DNA from: Anaerolineaceae bacterium
Lineage (GTDB): Bacteria; Chloroflexota; Anaerolineae; Aggregatilineales; Phototrophicaceae
Assembly (NCBI GenBank): GCA_026708325.1
Contig: JAPOVC010000028.1
Location: 56,633-120,632, forward strand
Length of the DNA: 64,000 nucleotides
Reading direction: 5' to 3'
The notes under the pieces were generated by a model, which worked only from the letters and a program-made list of their open reading frames with translations, searched no databases and was not told the origin of the DNA. The position numbers and the translations under genes were made by a program. Numbering within the stretch: the first letter of the stretch is position 1; each line of letters begins with the position of its first letter. Below, piece by piece: positions 25,491 through 33,813 of the stretch.

Positions 25491-26537
25491 TCAGCGCACG
25501 AGGCCACGCGCAGCGACGGGCCATTCCTGTTCAACAACGCCATCCCTTACGCCATGCAGCTGAAAGTGCAGGTTGCTGACGACACAGGTGTGCACTGGCA
25601 CGACGTGGACCTGTTCGCCGATGCGCGGCCTGCGCTCGCAGTCCGAAAGGTCGACGAAGCCGTGCTCCTCGTTGAGCTTGTAGATGCGCGCTTCGGGATA
25701 TTCGCGAATGTGGCCGTGGCCGTCGCTGACGCGGTCTGCGGCGAGGGTCTTGCTGCCGCTGTCGAGGATGGCCCGGTCGGCTGTCGGTCGGCTGACGACC
25801 GTGGCCAGCACGCTCATGGCGCAGTCATCAAGCGTTGCGCCACCGCTGGTGACCACGTTCATGTCGTTGAAGATGTAAGTGCCCACGCGCAGTTCGGTCA
25901 TTTCAGGCACTTCATGCGCGGTCCTTGAAGCGCTGGTGCCGCCGCCGCTGACTTCCGGCACTTCGATGCCGGCGTCGTCGAGGCGTTTCAAGGCCTCCTG
26001 CAGGCGCGGACGGATGACGGGGTTGGCGGGGTAGAGAAAGAGGCCGGCGAATTCCAGATGCGGGCTGGCGACGATTCGCTGCGCCAGGGCAACGATCTGC
26101 TCCGGCGCGGCGCCGGTGCGCTCGATCTCCGTCTCCAGATCGGGCATGACGCGGATGCGCACGCCGGCGTCTGCGGCGGCGGCTTCCAGGCCAGCCAGCA
26201 CGTCACTGTGGTCGGCGCTGACGGTGATGCGTCCCCGCTTCGACAGGCTGGCGAGGCGCGCGGTCTTTTGCGGCCCGACGATGTTGAAGGGCAGCTGGAT
26301 GTCGTCAAAGCCGGCGTCGAGGAAGACCTCGACCTCGCCCAGTTTCTGGCAGGCGATGCCGACCGCGCCGGCCTCGCGCTGGATGCGGGCGATTTCCGGG
26401 CTCTTGTGGGTCTTGATGTGCGGGCGGAAGGTGATGCCGTGCCTGTCGCAGTAACCTTGCATGCGCTCGATGTTGCGCAGCATGGTCGGGATGTCGATGA
26501 GGACGGCCGGCGTGTCCAGGTCACGGGCGAGGGTCAT
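25491..26537 (-). CDS. D-threonine aldolase / D-serine dehydratase-like PLP enzyme
   Basis: A 348-residue fold-type III (alanine racemase-like) PLP enzyme. The N terminus has LDTPAVLIDIPTMLRNIERM and RPHIKTHKSPEIAR, where the first Lys of HIKTHK (residue 42) forms the Schiff base. EVSGGGTSASRT binds the phosphate. The C-terminal VVPVHTCVVSNLH contains the His and Cys expected to bind the metal of D-threonine aldolases and D-serine dehydratases. Reaction: cleavage of D-beta-hydroxy amino acids or dehydration of D-serine. ATG 26537 has AAGGAG at good spacing; the longer reading to 26624 adds a Cys-rich leader not seen in the family. It stands alone, convergent to the hexosaminidase gene. Confidence 0.85.
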   Translation of the reverse strand: MTLARDLDTPAVLIDIPTMLRNIERMQGYCDRHGITFRPHIKTHKSPEIARIQREAGAVGIACQKLGEVEVFLDAGFDDIQLPFNIVGPQKTARLASLSKRGRITVSADHSDVLAGLEAAAADAGVRIRVMPDLETEIERTGAAPEQIVALAQRIVASPHLEFAGLFLYPANPVIRPRLQEALKRLDDAGIEVPEVSGGGTSASRTAHEVPEMTELRVGTYIFNDMNVVTSGGATLDDCAMSVLATVVSRPTADRAILDSGSKTLAADRVSDGHGHIREYPEARIYKLNEEHGFVDLSDCERRPRIGEQVHVVPVHTCVVSNLHFQLHGVRDGVVEQEWPVAARGLVR

Positions 26538-26648
26538 GGGGGACTCCTTTCGCAGTCGGGTCTGCCGCGACGGGGCCGTGCATGCGCCGCCCGCCCGACA
26601 TGGCAGACAGGAAATGTAACACAAGGGCGTACCGTGGCGTTTACCTGG

Positions 26649-26873
26649 TCAGTCAAGCGTCGCCGCAATGGCTGAGTAGGGGACTGTGGCGACTCCTGGG
26701 CCTTTCGGGTGCGAACTGAACAATTCAAGAATTGCGCCTGGCCCCGCGCCGGTTAGAGGCTCAAGATAATCAACGTAGTAAGCCATGTCTCCCTTGCGAA
26801 GACCTGCTGAGGGAACGTCACAAGTCAGCACGACTTTTTTGTACAGCACGGGTGGATGGTGAGACGGTGACAT
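26649..26873 (-). CDS. Small protein resembling DUF4926
   Basis: A 74-residue protein read from ATG 26873. The pattern VLYKKVVLTCDVPSAGLRKGD resembles DUF4926 proteins (vvLxxDLPexglkxGDxGtVV), followed by a short beta region ending VATVPYSAIAATLD. DUF4926 genes are small, mobile and often next to another small partner, suggesting toxin-antitoxin-like behaviour, but no partner is seen here. Composition is more AT-rich than either neighbour, hinting at transfer. A GTG at 26957 overlapping the upstream stop would add 28 residues without any resemblance to the family; GGAAAG precedes the ATG instead. The DUF assignment is by eye and uncertain. Confidence 0.5.
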   Translation of the reverse strand: MSPSHHPPVLYKKVVLTCDVPSAGLRKGDMAYYVDYLEPLTGAGPGAILELFSSHPKGPGVATVPYSAIAATLD

Positions 26874-26953
26874 TTCATTCTTTCCGGGCAACATTGAAGC
26901 AACGATGTGCTCACCAAACTGGTGACGACACTCACTCGCCAGAAGTGTGCCTG

Positions 26954-28108
26954 TCACGCATCTGAGTGTCCAGACCTGGTCGCCTCAATCGCATTCCGGC
27001 CGATCGCCTCCAGCGCCAGGTCGCCGGAGGGGGGATGCGTCAGGCCACCGCGCACGTCGCGGTAGTAACGCTCCAGCGACAGGGCGTGGGTGATCGCCTG
27101 GCCGCCGACGATACGCATGGCGCGGTCGGTGGCGCGGATGGCGGCGTCGTTGGCGAAGAGCTTGGCCGGGGCCACCGCGGACATGTCGCGCCCCTCGTCC
27201 CACTGCCGCGCGGCCTCCAGCAGCATCATTTGCGCCGCCTGCAGCTCGACGTCCAGTTCGCCAATCTGGCGCTGGATGCCGGGCAGCGACGCGATGGGCT
27301 TGCCAAGGGCCGTGGGCACGCGTTCCAATGCGAAGCGGATGGCGGCGTCGCGCGCTGCCAGAGCCACGCCCAGGTAGGTCGCGGCCGTCAGCAGGGGGAA
27401 CCAGGGCGTGGGCCGGTTGCGCTGCGAACTGTCGGCATGGCGCGCCAGCAAATGGTCGCCCGGGACGAAGACGTCTTTCAAATAGACGTCGTCGCTGTCG
27501 CTGGCGCGCAGGCTGAGCGCGTCGCGCCAGGTCGGCTCCCAGCAGATGCCGGGCGCGTCGTTGGGCACCAGCATCTGGGACGGATCGCCCTCAATATCAA
27601 GACTGACCAGCAAATGCGTCAGGTGCCTGCCGCCCGTCGACCAGTTCTTGTGGCCGTTGACCAGCCAGCCGCCGTCGACGCGCCGGGCGTTGCTGCGGAA
27701 GATGGCGCCGCGCGAGGGGCTGCCCAGTTGCAGTTCGCTGGCGACGCTGTTGAGCAGCGCGCCCTCCTCGCTGGTGAGGCGGCAAAGTTGCTCAAAGTGA
27801 TTTTCCGACCAGGCCGTGTGCTCGCGCATGGCGCCGAAAAGATGCAGCGGCATGGCGGCCACCATGGCCGTCGAGCCGCTGGCCTGGGCCAGTTCGAGTT
27901 GGGCCAACGCGCAGTCGCGCAAGGTCGCGCCGTGACCGCCATGCTCGCGCGGCACGCTAAGCGCCAGATAGCCGCTGGCGCGCAGGTCGGCGACGTCCTC
28001 GGCGGGCAGGCGGCCGGCGCGGTCGGCGGCGTCGGCGCGGGGCGCGATGCGGGCCGCCAGTTCGCGAACGTCGTCCAGCGCGAATCGGGCCGGGGTGGCA
28101 ACTGGCAT
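26954..28108 (-). CDS. Acyl-CoA dehydrogenase family flavoenzyme
   Basis: A 384-residue protein with the acyl-CoA dehydrogenase three-domain fold: helical N-terminal domain (about 10-115, with SVPREHGGHGATLRD), beta domain (about 120-225, with WLVNGHKNWSTGG where the flavin side chain binds) and C-terminal four-helix domain (about 235-370, with FANDAAIRATDRAMRIVGGQAIT and LERYYRDVRGGLTHPPSG). Absence of a clear catalytic Glu in the usual place and the overall style suggest the flavin-monooxygenase or DszC-like branch as an alternative to a true fatty acyl-CoA dehydrogenase. The substrate is unknown. No electron-transfer flavoprotein gene is nearby. Confidence 0.8.
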   Translation of the reverse strand: MPVATPARFALDDVRELAARIAPRADAADRAGRLPAEDVADLRASGYLALSVPREHGGHGATLRDCALAQLELAQASGSTAMVAAMPLHLFGAMREHTAWSENHFEQLCRLTSEEGALLNSVASELQLGSPSRGAIFRSNARRVDGGWLVNGHKNWSTGGRHLTHLLVSLDIEGDPSQMLVPNDAPGICWEPTWRDALSLRASDSDDVYLKDVFVPGDHLLARHADSSQRNRPTPWFPLLTAATYLGVALAARDAAIRFALERVPTALGKPIASLPGIQRQIGELDVELQAAQMMLLEAARQWDEGRDMSAVAPAKLFANDAAIRATDRAMRIVGGQAITHALSLERYYRDVRGGLTHPPSGDLALEAIGRNAIEATRSGHSDA

Positions 28109-28182
28109 ACGTTTTTCCTTCCTTGCGTCGCTGCGGCGCGATTGTAGCGTAGCGCGCTGACGCGGTTAACCCTGCCGACGCG

Positions 28183-28212
28183 TTGGCGGGCCAGTCCGGC
28201 CCTGGCTATAGT
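28183..28212 (+). promoter_or_regulatory. Possible promoter of the TrpB-like gene
   Basis: TTGGCG (28183-28188), 18-bp spacer, TATAGT (28207-28212), 37 nt before the ATG at 28250. Moderate match. Confidence 0.45.
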
Positions 28213-28249
28213 TTTCGCCCACAGCGACAGCAGAACAGGACGGGACGCC

Positions 28250-29614
28250 ATGAGCGAAAAGGACCTTCGCTACGATCTTGCGCAATCGGACATTCCGCGG
28301 CAATGGTACAACATCCAGGCGGACCTGCCGCGTCCGCTGCCGCCCGTGCTGCACCCCGGCACGAAGCAACCGGTCGGTCCGGACGACCTGGCGCCGCTCT
28401 TCCCGATGGCGCTGATCGGTCAGGAAGTGAGCCAGGAGCGTTACGTCGACATCCCGGATGAAGTGCGCGAAATCTACAAGCTGTGGCGGCCAACGCCGTT
28501 GCTGCGCGCGCGTCGTCTGGAAAAGGCGCTGGATACACCGGCGCACATCTACTACAAGTATGAAGGCGTCTCACCCAGCGGCAGCCACAAGCTCAATACG
28601 GCCACGGCCCAGGCCTGGTACAACAAGGCGGAGGGAATCGGCGGCCTTACGACCGAGACCGGCGCAGGGCAGTGGGGCACGGCGCTGGCCCAGGCCTGCA
28701 ACTTCTTCGACATGACCTGTCGCGTCTACATGGTGCGCATCAGTTACGAGCAAAAGCCCTATCGCCGCGCCATCATGCAGTCCTTCGGCGCGGAGGTCAG
28801 TTCCAGTCCGGGGGACAGCACCCAGGCCGGACGCATGATTCTGGAGCAGGACCCCGACAGCACCGGTTCGCTGGGCATCGCCATCAGCGAGGCGGTGGAG
28901 GCGGCGGCCACCAGCGGCGGACGATACAAGTACGCGCTGGGTTCGGTGCTCAATCACGTGCTGATGCACCAGACGGTCATTGGCCAGGAATGTCTGCAAC
29001 AGATGGCGCTGGCGGACGAATATCCGGACGTGGTGGTGGGGCCGGTGGGCGGCGGCAGCAACTTTGCCGGCATCGCGCTGCCCTTCCTGCACCGCAACCT
29101 GCGCGATGGACAGTCAACGAGATTGCTGGGCGTCGAGCCGGCGGCCTGCCCCAGTTTGACGCGCGGCACCTACGCCTACGACTTCGGCGACACGGCCGGC
29201 ATGACGCCGCTGGTGAAGATGTACACGCTCGGCCACGGCTTTGTGCCGGCGCCGTTGCACGCCGGCGGCCTGCGCTACCATGGCATGGCCAGCATCATCT
29301 GCGAGCTTTACGATCAGGGCCTGATGGAAGCCCAGGCCGTGCCCCAACTGGAGACCTTCGAGGCCGCGCTCACCTTCGCGCGCAGCGAGGGCATCATCCC
29401 CGCGCCGGAGGCCGCCCATGGCATCGCCGGCGCCATCCGCGAGGCGCAGGCGGCGAAGGAAGCCGGTGACGAACGGGTCATCCTGTTCAATCTCTGCGGC
29501 CACGGTCACTTTGACATGAGCGCCTACGATGCCTACCTCGGCGGCGAGTTGACGGACTACGAGTATCCGCAGGCGGCGATAGAGCGCGCAATGGCGGAGT
29601 TGCCTCCAGTCTGA
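28250..29614 (+). CDS. trpB2: TrpB-like PLP-dependent enzyme (TrpB2 type)
   Basis: A 454-residue fold-type II PLP enzyme close to the second tryptophan synthase beta family (TrpB2), longer at the N terminus than canonical TrpB. The N-terminal [20 protein letters not shown] and [14 protein letters not shown] are typical of TrpB2. Lys114 in [11 protein letters not shown] forms the Schiff base; [13 protein letters not shown] contains the catalytic Glu region; [11 protein letters not shown] binds the PLP phosphate. It condenses indole with serine, often without a TrpA partner. No other trp genes are nearby, which fits a stand-alone indole-salvage role or a different beta-replacement reaction. It is convergent with the metal ATPase gene 19 bp away. 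Confidence 0.92.
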   Translation: MSEKDLRYDLAQSDIPRQWYNIQADLPRPLPPVLHPGTKQPVGPDDLAPLFPMALIGQEVSQERYVDIPDEVREIYKLWRPTPLLRARRLEKALDTPAHIYYKYEGVSPSGSHKLNTATAQAWYNKAEGIGGLTTETGAGQWGTALAQACNFFDMTCRVYMVRISYEQKPYRRAIMQSFGAEVSSSPGDSTQAGRMILEQDPDSTGSLGIAISEAVEAAATSGGRYKYALGSVLNHVLMHQTVIGQECLQQMALADEYPDVVVGPVGGGSNFAGIALPFLHRNLRDGQSTRLLGVEPAACPSLTRGTYAYDFGDTAGMTPLVKMYTLGHGFVPAPLHAGGLRYHGMASIICELYDQGLMEAQAVPQLETFEAALTFARSEGIIPAPEAAHGIAGAIREAQAAKEAGDERVILFNLCGHGHFDMSAYDAYLGGELTDYEYPQAAIERAMAELPPV

Positions 29615-29632
29615 AACTGTCGGGCGTGGGGT

Positions 29633-31747
29633 TCAGCGGGCGCGCAGCAGGCGCATGCTGTTGAGCGTGACGACCAGCGTCAGGCCGACGTCGGCGACAA
29701 TGGCGGCCCAGAGACTGGCTCCACCGGTGACGGCCAGGACGAGGAAAGCGGCCTTCATCGACAGACTGAGAACGATGTTGTTGCGAATGGTTGAAAGCGC
29801 GCGGCGCCCCAGACGAATGGCGAAGGGCAGTTGCGACAGGTCGTCGGCCATCAACACGACATCGGCGCTTTCGAGCGCCTGGTCGCTGCCGATGCCGCCC
29901 GGGGCGATACCCAGGGATGCGGCGCTCAGGGCCGGCGTGTCGTTGATGCCATCGCCAACCATGGCGACCGGATGACCGGATGCTTCCAGATCGCGCACGG
30001 CGTCGAGTTTGTCTTCCGGTAGCAGCCCGGCACGGACATCTCGCACGCCCACCATGGCGCCGATAACGTTGGCCGCCTGCTGGTTGTCACCGGTGAGTAT
30101 CACGGTCCGTAGCCCGAGGTCATGCAGTGCCTCAATGGCCTCGCTTGCGTTCTCGCGCGGCTCGTCGGCCAGACTGATATATCCACGCACACGCGCGCCG
30201 TCGCAGAGCAGCACGGCCGTTTCGCCACGGTTTTCGGTCTCCGCAATCATGTCGCACAGGGCTTGGGGATGCGGATGCTCGTTCTCGAAGAGGACGTGAC
30301 TGCCCAGGGTCACCAGCTGATCGTTCACATAGCCCTGCACGCCGCGGCCGGCCAGTGCCGTGACCTGGGTGGCGGTAGCGTAACGGTCGGTGAGGTGGAG
30401 CGCATTTGATCTGGCCCTGATCGCCTGGGCGAAGGGGTGACTGCTGCCGCGTTCAACCGCCGCGGCCAGCGCCAGCACATCTTCACATTCGTGACAGATG
30501 TCTTCCTCATCCCTGCAGTCGAGAGAATACAGTCCGGTGATTCCTGGCTGGTTGGTGGTGAGTGTGCCCGTCTTGTCAAAGGCGATGGTGCGAATGCGCC
30601 CCAGCAACTCAAGGTAAACGCCGCCCTTGATGAGTACGCCGTGCCGGGCCGCGGCGTTGATGGCCGAAATGACGGTGACCGGTGTGCTGATCACCAGGGC
30701 ACAGGGGCAGGCGATCACCAGCAAGGCCAGGCCGCGGTAGATCCAGCCCACGCTGCCACCCTCATTCAGAAGAGGCTGGCCGAAGAACAGCGGCGGTACG
30801 GTGGCGACCAGCAGGGCCAGCAGGGCCGCCAGCGGCGTGTAGATGCTGGCAAAGCGGTCGATTGTTCGCCAGGACTGTGCGCGCGTCTCCTGGGCCTCCG
30901 CCACCATGCGAATGATGCGGCTGATGGCGCTGTCCTGCGCCAGTCGCGTGACCTTCACTTCGAGCCCGCCCGCTGCGTTGATGGTGCCGGCGTAGACTTC
31001 ATCGCCGGGGCCGACGGGACGGGGCAGGCTTTCACCCGTGAGGGATGCCTGATTGATATCGCTGTAGCCATCCAGCACGACAGCATCCACCGGGATGCGG
31101 TCTCCGGCGCGCACCAGCACACGATCATCGAGCCTCAGGTCCGCGACCGGCACCTGCGATTCCTGGCCGTCCTGCAGGCGCAGGGCCAGCGCCGGCGCCA
31201 GCTGCATCAGACTGCGCAGACTGGCACGGGTGCGACCCATGTTGTAACCCTCCAGGGCTTCGCCGAGGGAGAAGAGGATGACGACTGCCGCCGCCTCCAG
31301 GAATTCACCGAGGGCGATGGCGCCAAGGGCTGCGATGGTCATCAGCAGGTTGATGTTAAACGCGCGGCGATGGCGCAGCGCGTCAAGGCCGCTTCGGGCG
31401 ACTGGCCAGAGCGCGATCATCAGCGCCAGAGTGTAGGCGGAAAAGATCCACAGGCCGGGCAGCGCCAACGTCCGGCTGGCCAGCAGGGTAAGCAGGACAC
31501 CGCCGCCACCGACCAGCGTCAGGCGGGTTTCCGGGCGGGCCAGCAGATAATCGACGAAACCCGCGATGCCGCCGCGCTGGCCGATCCCGGTATCTGCCTG
31601 TCCATGGTCGCAACAGTCCGCCACTGCGGCCTGACCGATGGGGGTCCCGCAGCAGTCCGCCGGGCCGGCCGTGTCACAACAACTCCGGACTGGCGTGACC
31701 TCACAGCAATTCGCTGCAGTTTCCGGTCCGCAACAGGATTCAGACAT
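29633..31747 (-). CDS. Heavy-metal P1B-type ATPase (Zn/Cd/Pb exporter-like) with N-terminal Cys-Cys repeats
   Basis: A 704-residue metal efflux pump. Core motifs: TGES (238-241), CPC (347-349) in the ion path, phosphorylated Asp391 in DKTGT, SSHPFAQAI (the HP motif) and GDGINDTPAL. CPC with this overall sequence fits the ZntA/CadA subgroup. Instead of the usual GMTCxxC HMA fold, the first 50 residues hold five Cys-Cys pairs at 5-6, 14-15, 23-24, 32-33 and 45-46; the first four are spaced exactly nine residues apart. A second Cys/His/acid cluster (SLDCRDEEDICHECED) sits in the nucleotide-binding region. It is 8 bp downstream of a coiled-coil membrane protein in the pspA run, and no metal-responsive regulator is adjacent. 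Confidence 0.92.
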   Translation of the reverse strand: MSESCCGPETAANCCEVTPVRSCCDTAGPADCCGTPIGQAAVADCCDHGQADTGIGQRGGIAGFVDYLLARPETRLTLVGGGGVLLTLLASRTLALPGLWIFSAYTLALMIALWPVARSGLDALRHRRAFNINLLMTIAALGAIALGEFLEAAAVVILFSLGEALEGYNMGRTRASLRSLMQLAPALALRLQDGQESQVPVADLRLDDRVLVRAGDRIPVDAVVLDGYSDINQASLTGESLPRPVGPGDEVYAGTINAAGGLEVKVTRLAQDSAISRIIRMVAEAQETRAQSWRTIDRFASIYTPLAALLALLVATVPPLFFGQPLLNEGGSVGWIYRGLALLVIACPCALVISTPVTVISAINAAARHGVLIKGGVYLELLGRIRTIAFDKTGTLTTNQPGITGLYSLDCRDEEDICHECEDVLALAAAVERGSSHPFAQAIRARSNALHLTDRYATATQVTALAGRGVQGYVNDQLVTLGSHVLFENEHPHPQALCDMIAETENRGETAVLLCDGARVRGYISLADEPRENASEAIEALHDLGLRTVILTGDNQQAANVIGAMVGVRDVRAGLLPEDKLDAVRDLEASGHPVAMVGDGINDTPALSAASLGIAPGGIGSDQALESADVVLMADDLSQLPFAIRLGRRALSTIRNNIVLSLSMKAAFLVLAVTGGASLWAAIVADVGLTLVVTLNSMRLLRAR

Positions 31748-31755
31748 GCCAACAT

Positions 31756-32574
31756 TTAACCCAGGCGCGATTGCCCGGCCTGCACCTCGTCCATCGCCTC
31801 TATTGTATCCTGTAACTGGCTGACTTCCTCACGGATTTCCTGGCGCATTTGCCGCGCGCCGCTGCTGTCCGCCTTGCGCGTACCCAGCAGGGCCATTTGC
31901 GCGTGCATGGTGCCCAGCGAGGCGAGCGCGCTCTCCAGACGCAGCACGGCGCGCTGCCCGTGGCTGCCAATGGCATTCAGGTTCTCCAGCTGTTGCTGCA
32001 ATTGCTGCAGCTGGCGCTGCAGTTCGCCGCGGATGGCCGGGTCCTGCTCGCTTGCCAGGCGTCTTTGGGTACGCTCGATCCTGCGTGGCACGGTCCTCAG
32101 GTCCTGGGAGACCAGGTCGTTGTCCTCGAAGGTGTCGATGTGTCGCGCCAGCTGGACCATGTGAGCGATCCAGGTCTCCACGTCTGCCGCGGTCTGGCGC
32201 AAACTGTCGCGCAGCGCCCCCTGATGCAGGTCGGCCATGTGATGCATGGCTCCGCTGTATTCCAGGGCGCGGCGCAGTCGCTCGCGGGAGCTGGCATTGC
32301 GGATGCTGTGAATCTCAAAACGCGCGGCAAATTCCTGGTGCAGTGCCTGGCTGGCGCTTTCCGCGTCGCCCAGATGTCCGGCGACCAGCGCCGCCAGCGA
32401 CAGCGCCCCGCCGACCAGCCAGTACCATGGCTGCCAGTCGGGCAGGGGACGGAGGTCGGCGCTGACCAGCAGGGCCGTCAGCGTCAGGGTTATGAGGCTT
32501 TCCCGGCGCAGGAGCGCGCGGGTCAGCAGGGCCCTGCGGGCCCGCTGCCGGATGGATAACTCCTGGTCGCTCAT
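31756..32574 (-). CDS. Membrane-anchored coiled-coil protein, unknown function
   Basis: A 272-residue protein I do not recognise. A basic N terminus is followed by two hydrophobic segments (about 28-42, ITLTLTALLVSA, and 50-67, WYWLVGGALSLAALVAG), then a long helical, Gln-, Arg- and Glu-rich region (about 75-265) with heptad-like patterns such as RGELQRQLQQLQQQLENLN. This predicts a membrane anchor and a cytoplasmic coiled coil. It lies between a PH-domain/PspA pair and a metal ATPase on the same strand, with 8 bp to the ATPase, so it is probably part of a membrane-stress or metal-stress unit (inference). Confidence 0.65.
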   Translation of the reverse strand: MSDQELSIRQRARRALLTRALLRRESLITLTLTALLVSADLRPLPDWQPWYWLVGGALSLAALVAGHLGDAESASQALHQEFAARFEIHSIRNASSRERLRRALEYSGAMHHMADLHQGALRDSLRQTAADVETWIAHMVQLARHIDTFEDNDLVSQDLRTVPRRIERTQRRLASEQDPAIRGELQRQLQQLQQQLENLNAIGSHGQRAVLRLESALASLGTMHAQMALLGTRKADSSGARQMRQEIREEVSQLQDTIEAMDEVQAGQSRLG

Positions 32575-32643
32575 CAGTCGGACGGAGGCCCCGTTCTCGC
32601 CGGCCCTGCCCTCGCGGCGGCGCGGGCTTTCGAGAACGCAGCT

Positions 32644-33015
32644 TCAGGAGAGGACGTAGGTCGCGAAAATGCGTTGCACACCGGCGATGTCGGCCCTGGC
32701 CTGCAGCTTGCGTTCGATGGGCTGGTTGTGCCCCGAGAGCCAGATCTTCATTTCCGAGTCCATGTCAAAGGTGCCGACGGTCTCTATGGCGAAGCGGGTC
32801 ACGGAGCGGTAGGGGATGGACTGAATCTCGACCTTTTTGCCGGTCACGCCCTGCTTGTCGACCAGGATCAGGCGCTTGTTGGTGAAGACGATCAGGTCGC
32901 GCACCATCTTGAAGCCCTTGTCGATGTACTCGTCATCGGCAAGAATGCCGCCCAGACTGCGATGCAACTCTTCCGCCCCGACTTCGCGTGCGTTGCCCCG
33001 AATGGCATCGATCAT
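32644..33015 (-). CDS. Bacterial PH-domain protein (bPH_1 type)
   Basis: A 123-residue protein almost wholly made of a bacterial pleckstrin-homology domain: LADDEYIDKGFKMVRDLIVFTNKRLILVD is the characteristic N-terminal strand set, followed by KKVEIQSIPYRSVTRFAIET and DSEMKIWLSG, and a C-terminal helix. Such proteins form oligomers and are thought to bind membranes or protein partners. The gene is 15 bp downstream of pspA, suggesting that it works with PspA at the membrane (inference). Confidence 0.85.
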   Translation of the reverse strand: MIDAIRGNAREVGAEELHRSLGGILADDEYIDKGFKMVRDLIVFTNKRLILVDKQGVTGKKVEIQSIPYRSVTRFAIETVGTFDMDSEMKIWLSGHNQPIERKLQARADIAGVQRIFATYVLS

Positions 33016-33030
33016 GGTTTTCCGTCCTTC

Positions 33031-33753
33031 TCAGCCCCCGGCGCTCATCCGGCCGGCCGCCTCGTCCTCATCCTGCTGGATTCCCAGACGCTTGCGCCGT
33101 TCTTCCAGCTGGCGGTCCACCTCGGCATTGCCGATGGCATCGTCGATGCGACTGCCAAGGTTGGCGGTGGCCATTTCAAGGCGGGCGTCCTCGCGATCGA
33201 GATTGCTGCGGATGCGTTCCGCCAGGTCGGTGATTTGCGTGTCGCCGCTGTGGGCCAGCTGGTCGAGGCTGCGGATGGTCCGGGTGGCGACCTTGCGCGC
33301 CTCGGTGAGTTCGATGAGCGCGATCAGGCGCTCGCGTTCCTGGCGGATGGTGGTCAGGCGCGCGACCAGTTTGGCGCGCATGTCCAGCATCATGTTGTAC
33401 TGCCGTTCCTGTTCCTGCCACTGCTCGTAGTAGTCGGCGGCCAGTTCCTGACGGGTGTTCAGGCGGGCCTGGGCCGCCGACGCCAGGTCCTCGCGCCCGT
33501 TGAGGATGAGTGAATCGATGTCGCGGTCGAGCGCTTCGGCCGAGGCGGCCAGTTCATCATACTTGCGTTTCAGGGTCTTGACTGTACCGCCGACGGTGGC
33601 GGCGGAATCTTCCAGGGCGTCCAGGTTTCGCTCCGCCTGGCGAATGTATTCATCCATGACGCGCACGGACCTGGATTCCAGCGCCCGGTCGACGATGCCA
33701 TGCAGGTTGGCTCCGATCAGGGTATTGATCTTCTCCAAAAAGGATGGGGCCAT
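33031..33753 (-). CDS. pspA: PspA/IM30 family protein
   Basis: A 240-residue, nearly all-helical protein of the phage-shock protein A / Vipp1 (ESCRT-III-like) family. An amphipathic N-terminal helix (FLEKINTLIGANLHGIVDRAL) precedes long coiled-coil hairpins (about 30-215), with the family-typical MDEYIRQAERNLDALED. PspA binds stressed membranes and stabilises them. The C terminus is short and acidic. It is followed by PH-domain, coiled-coil and metal ATPase genes in the same direction with small gaps, a likely stress operon. The homoserine dehydrogenase gene lies 60 bp upstream on the same strand; there is no pspF-type regulator. Confidence 0.88.
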   Translation of the reverse strand: MAPSFLEKINTLIGANLHGIVDRALESRSVRVMDEYIRQAERNLDALEDSAATVGGTVKTLKRKYDELAASAEALDRDIDSLILNGREDLASAAQARLNTRQELAADYYEQWQEQERQYNMMLDMRAKLVARLTTIRQERERLIALIELTEARKVATRTIRSLDQLAHSGDTQITDLAERIRSNLDREDARLEMATANLGSRIDDAIGNAEVDRQLEERRKRLGIQQDEDEAAGRMSAGG

Positions 33754-33813
33754 GTCTCTCTCCGCTTCGATCCCGACTTTTTCAGTCTGGCACTGGCACA
33801 GGCAGGCGGCCCT

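Noticed and set aside
26874..26957. GTG at 26957 overlapping the acyl-CoA dehydrogenase stop as start of the DUF4926-like gene
   Set aside because: The 28 added residues show no family resemblance; ATG 26873 has GGAAAG upstream. The GTGA overlap may be chance.
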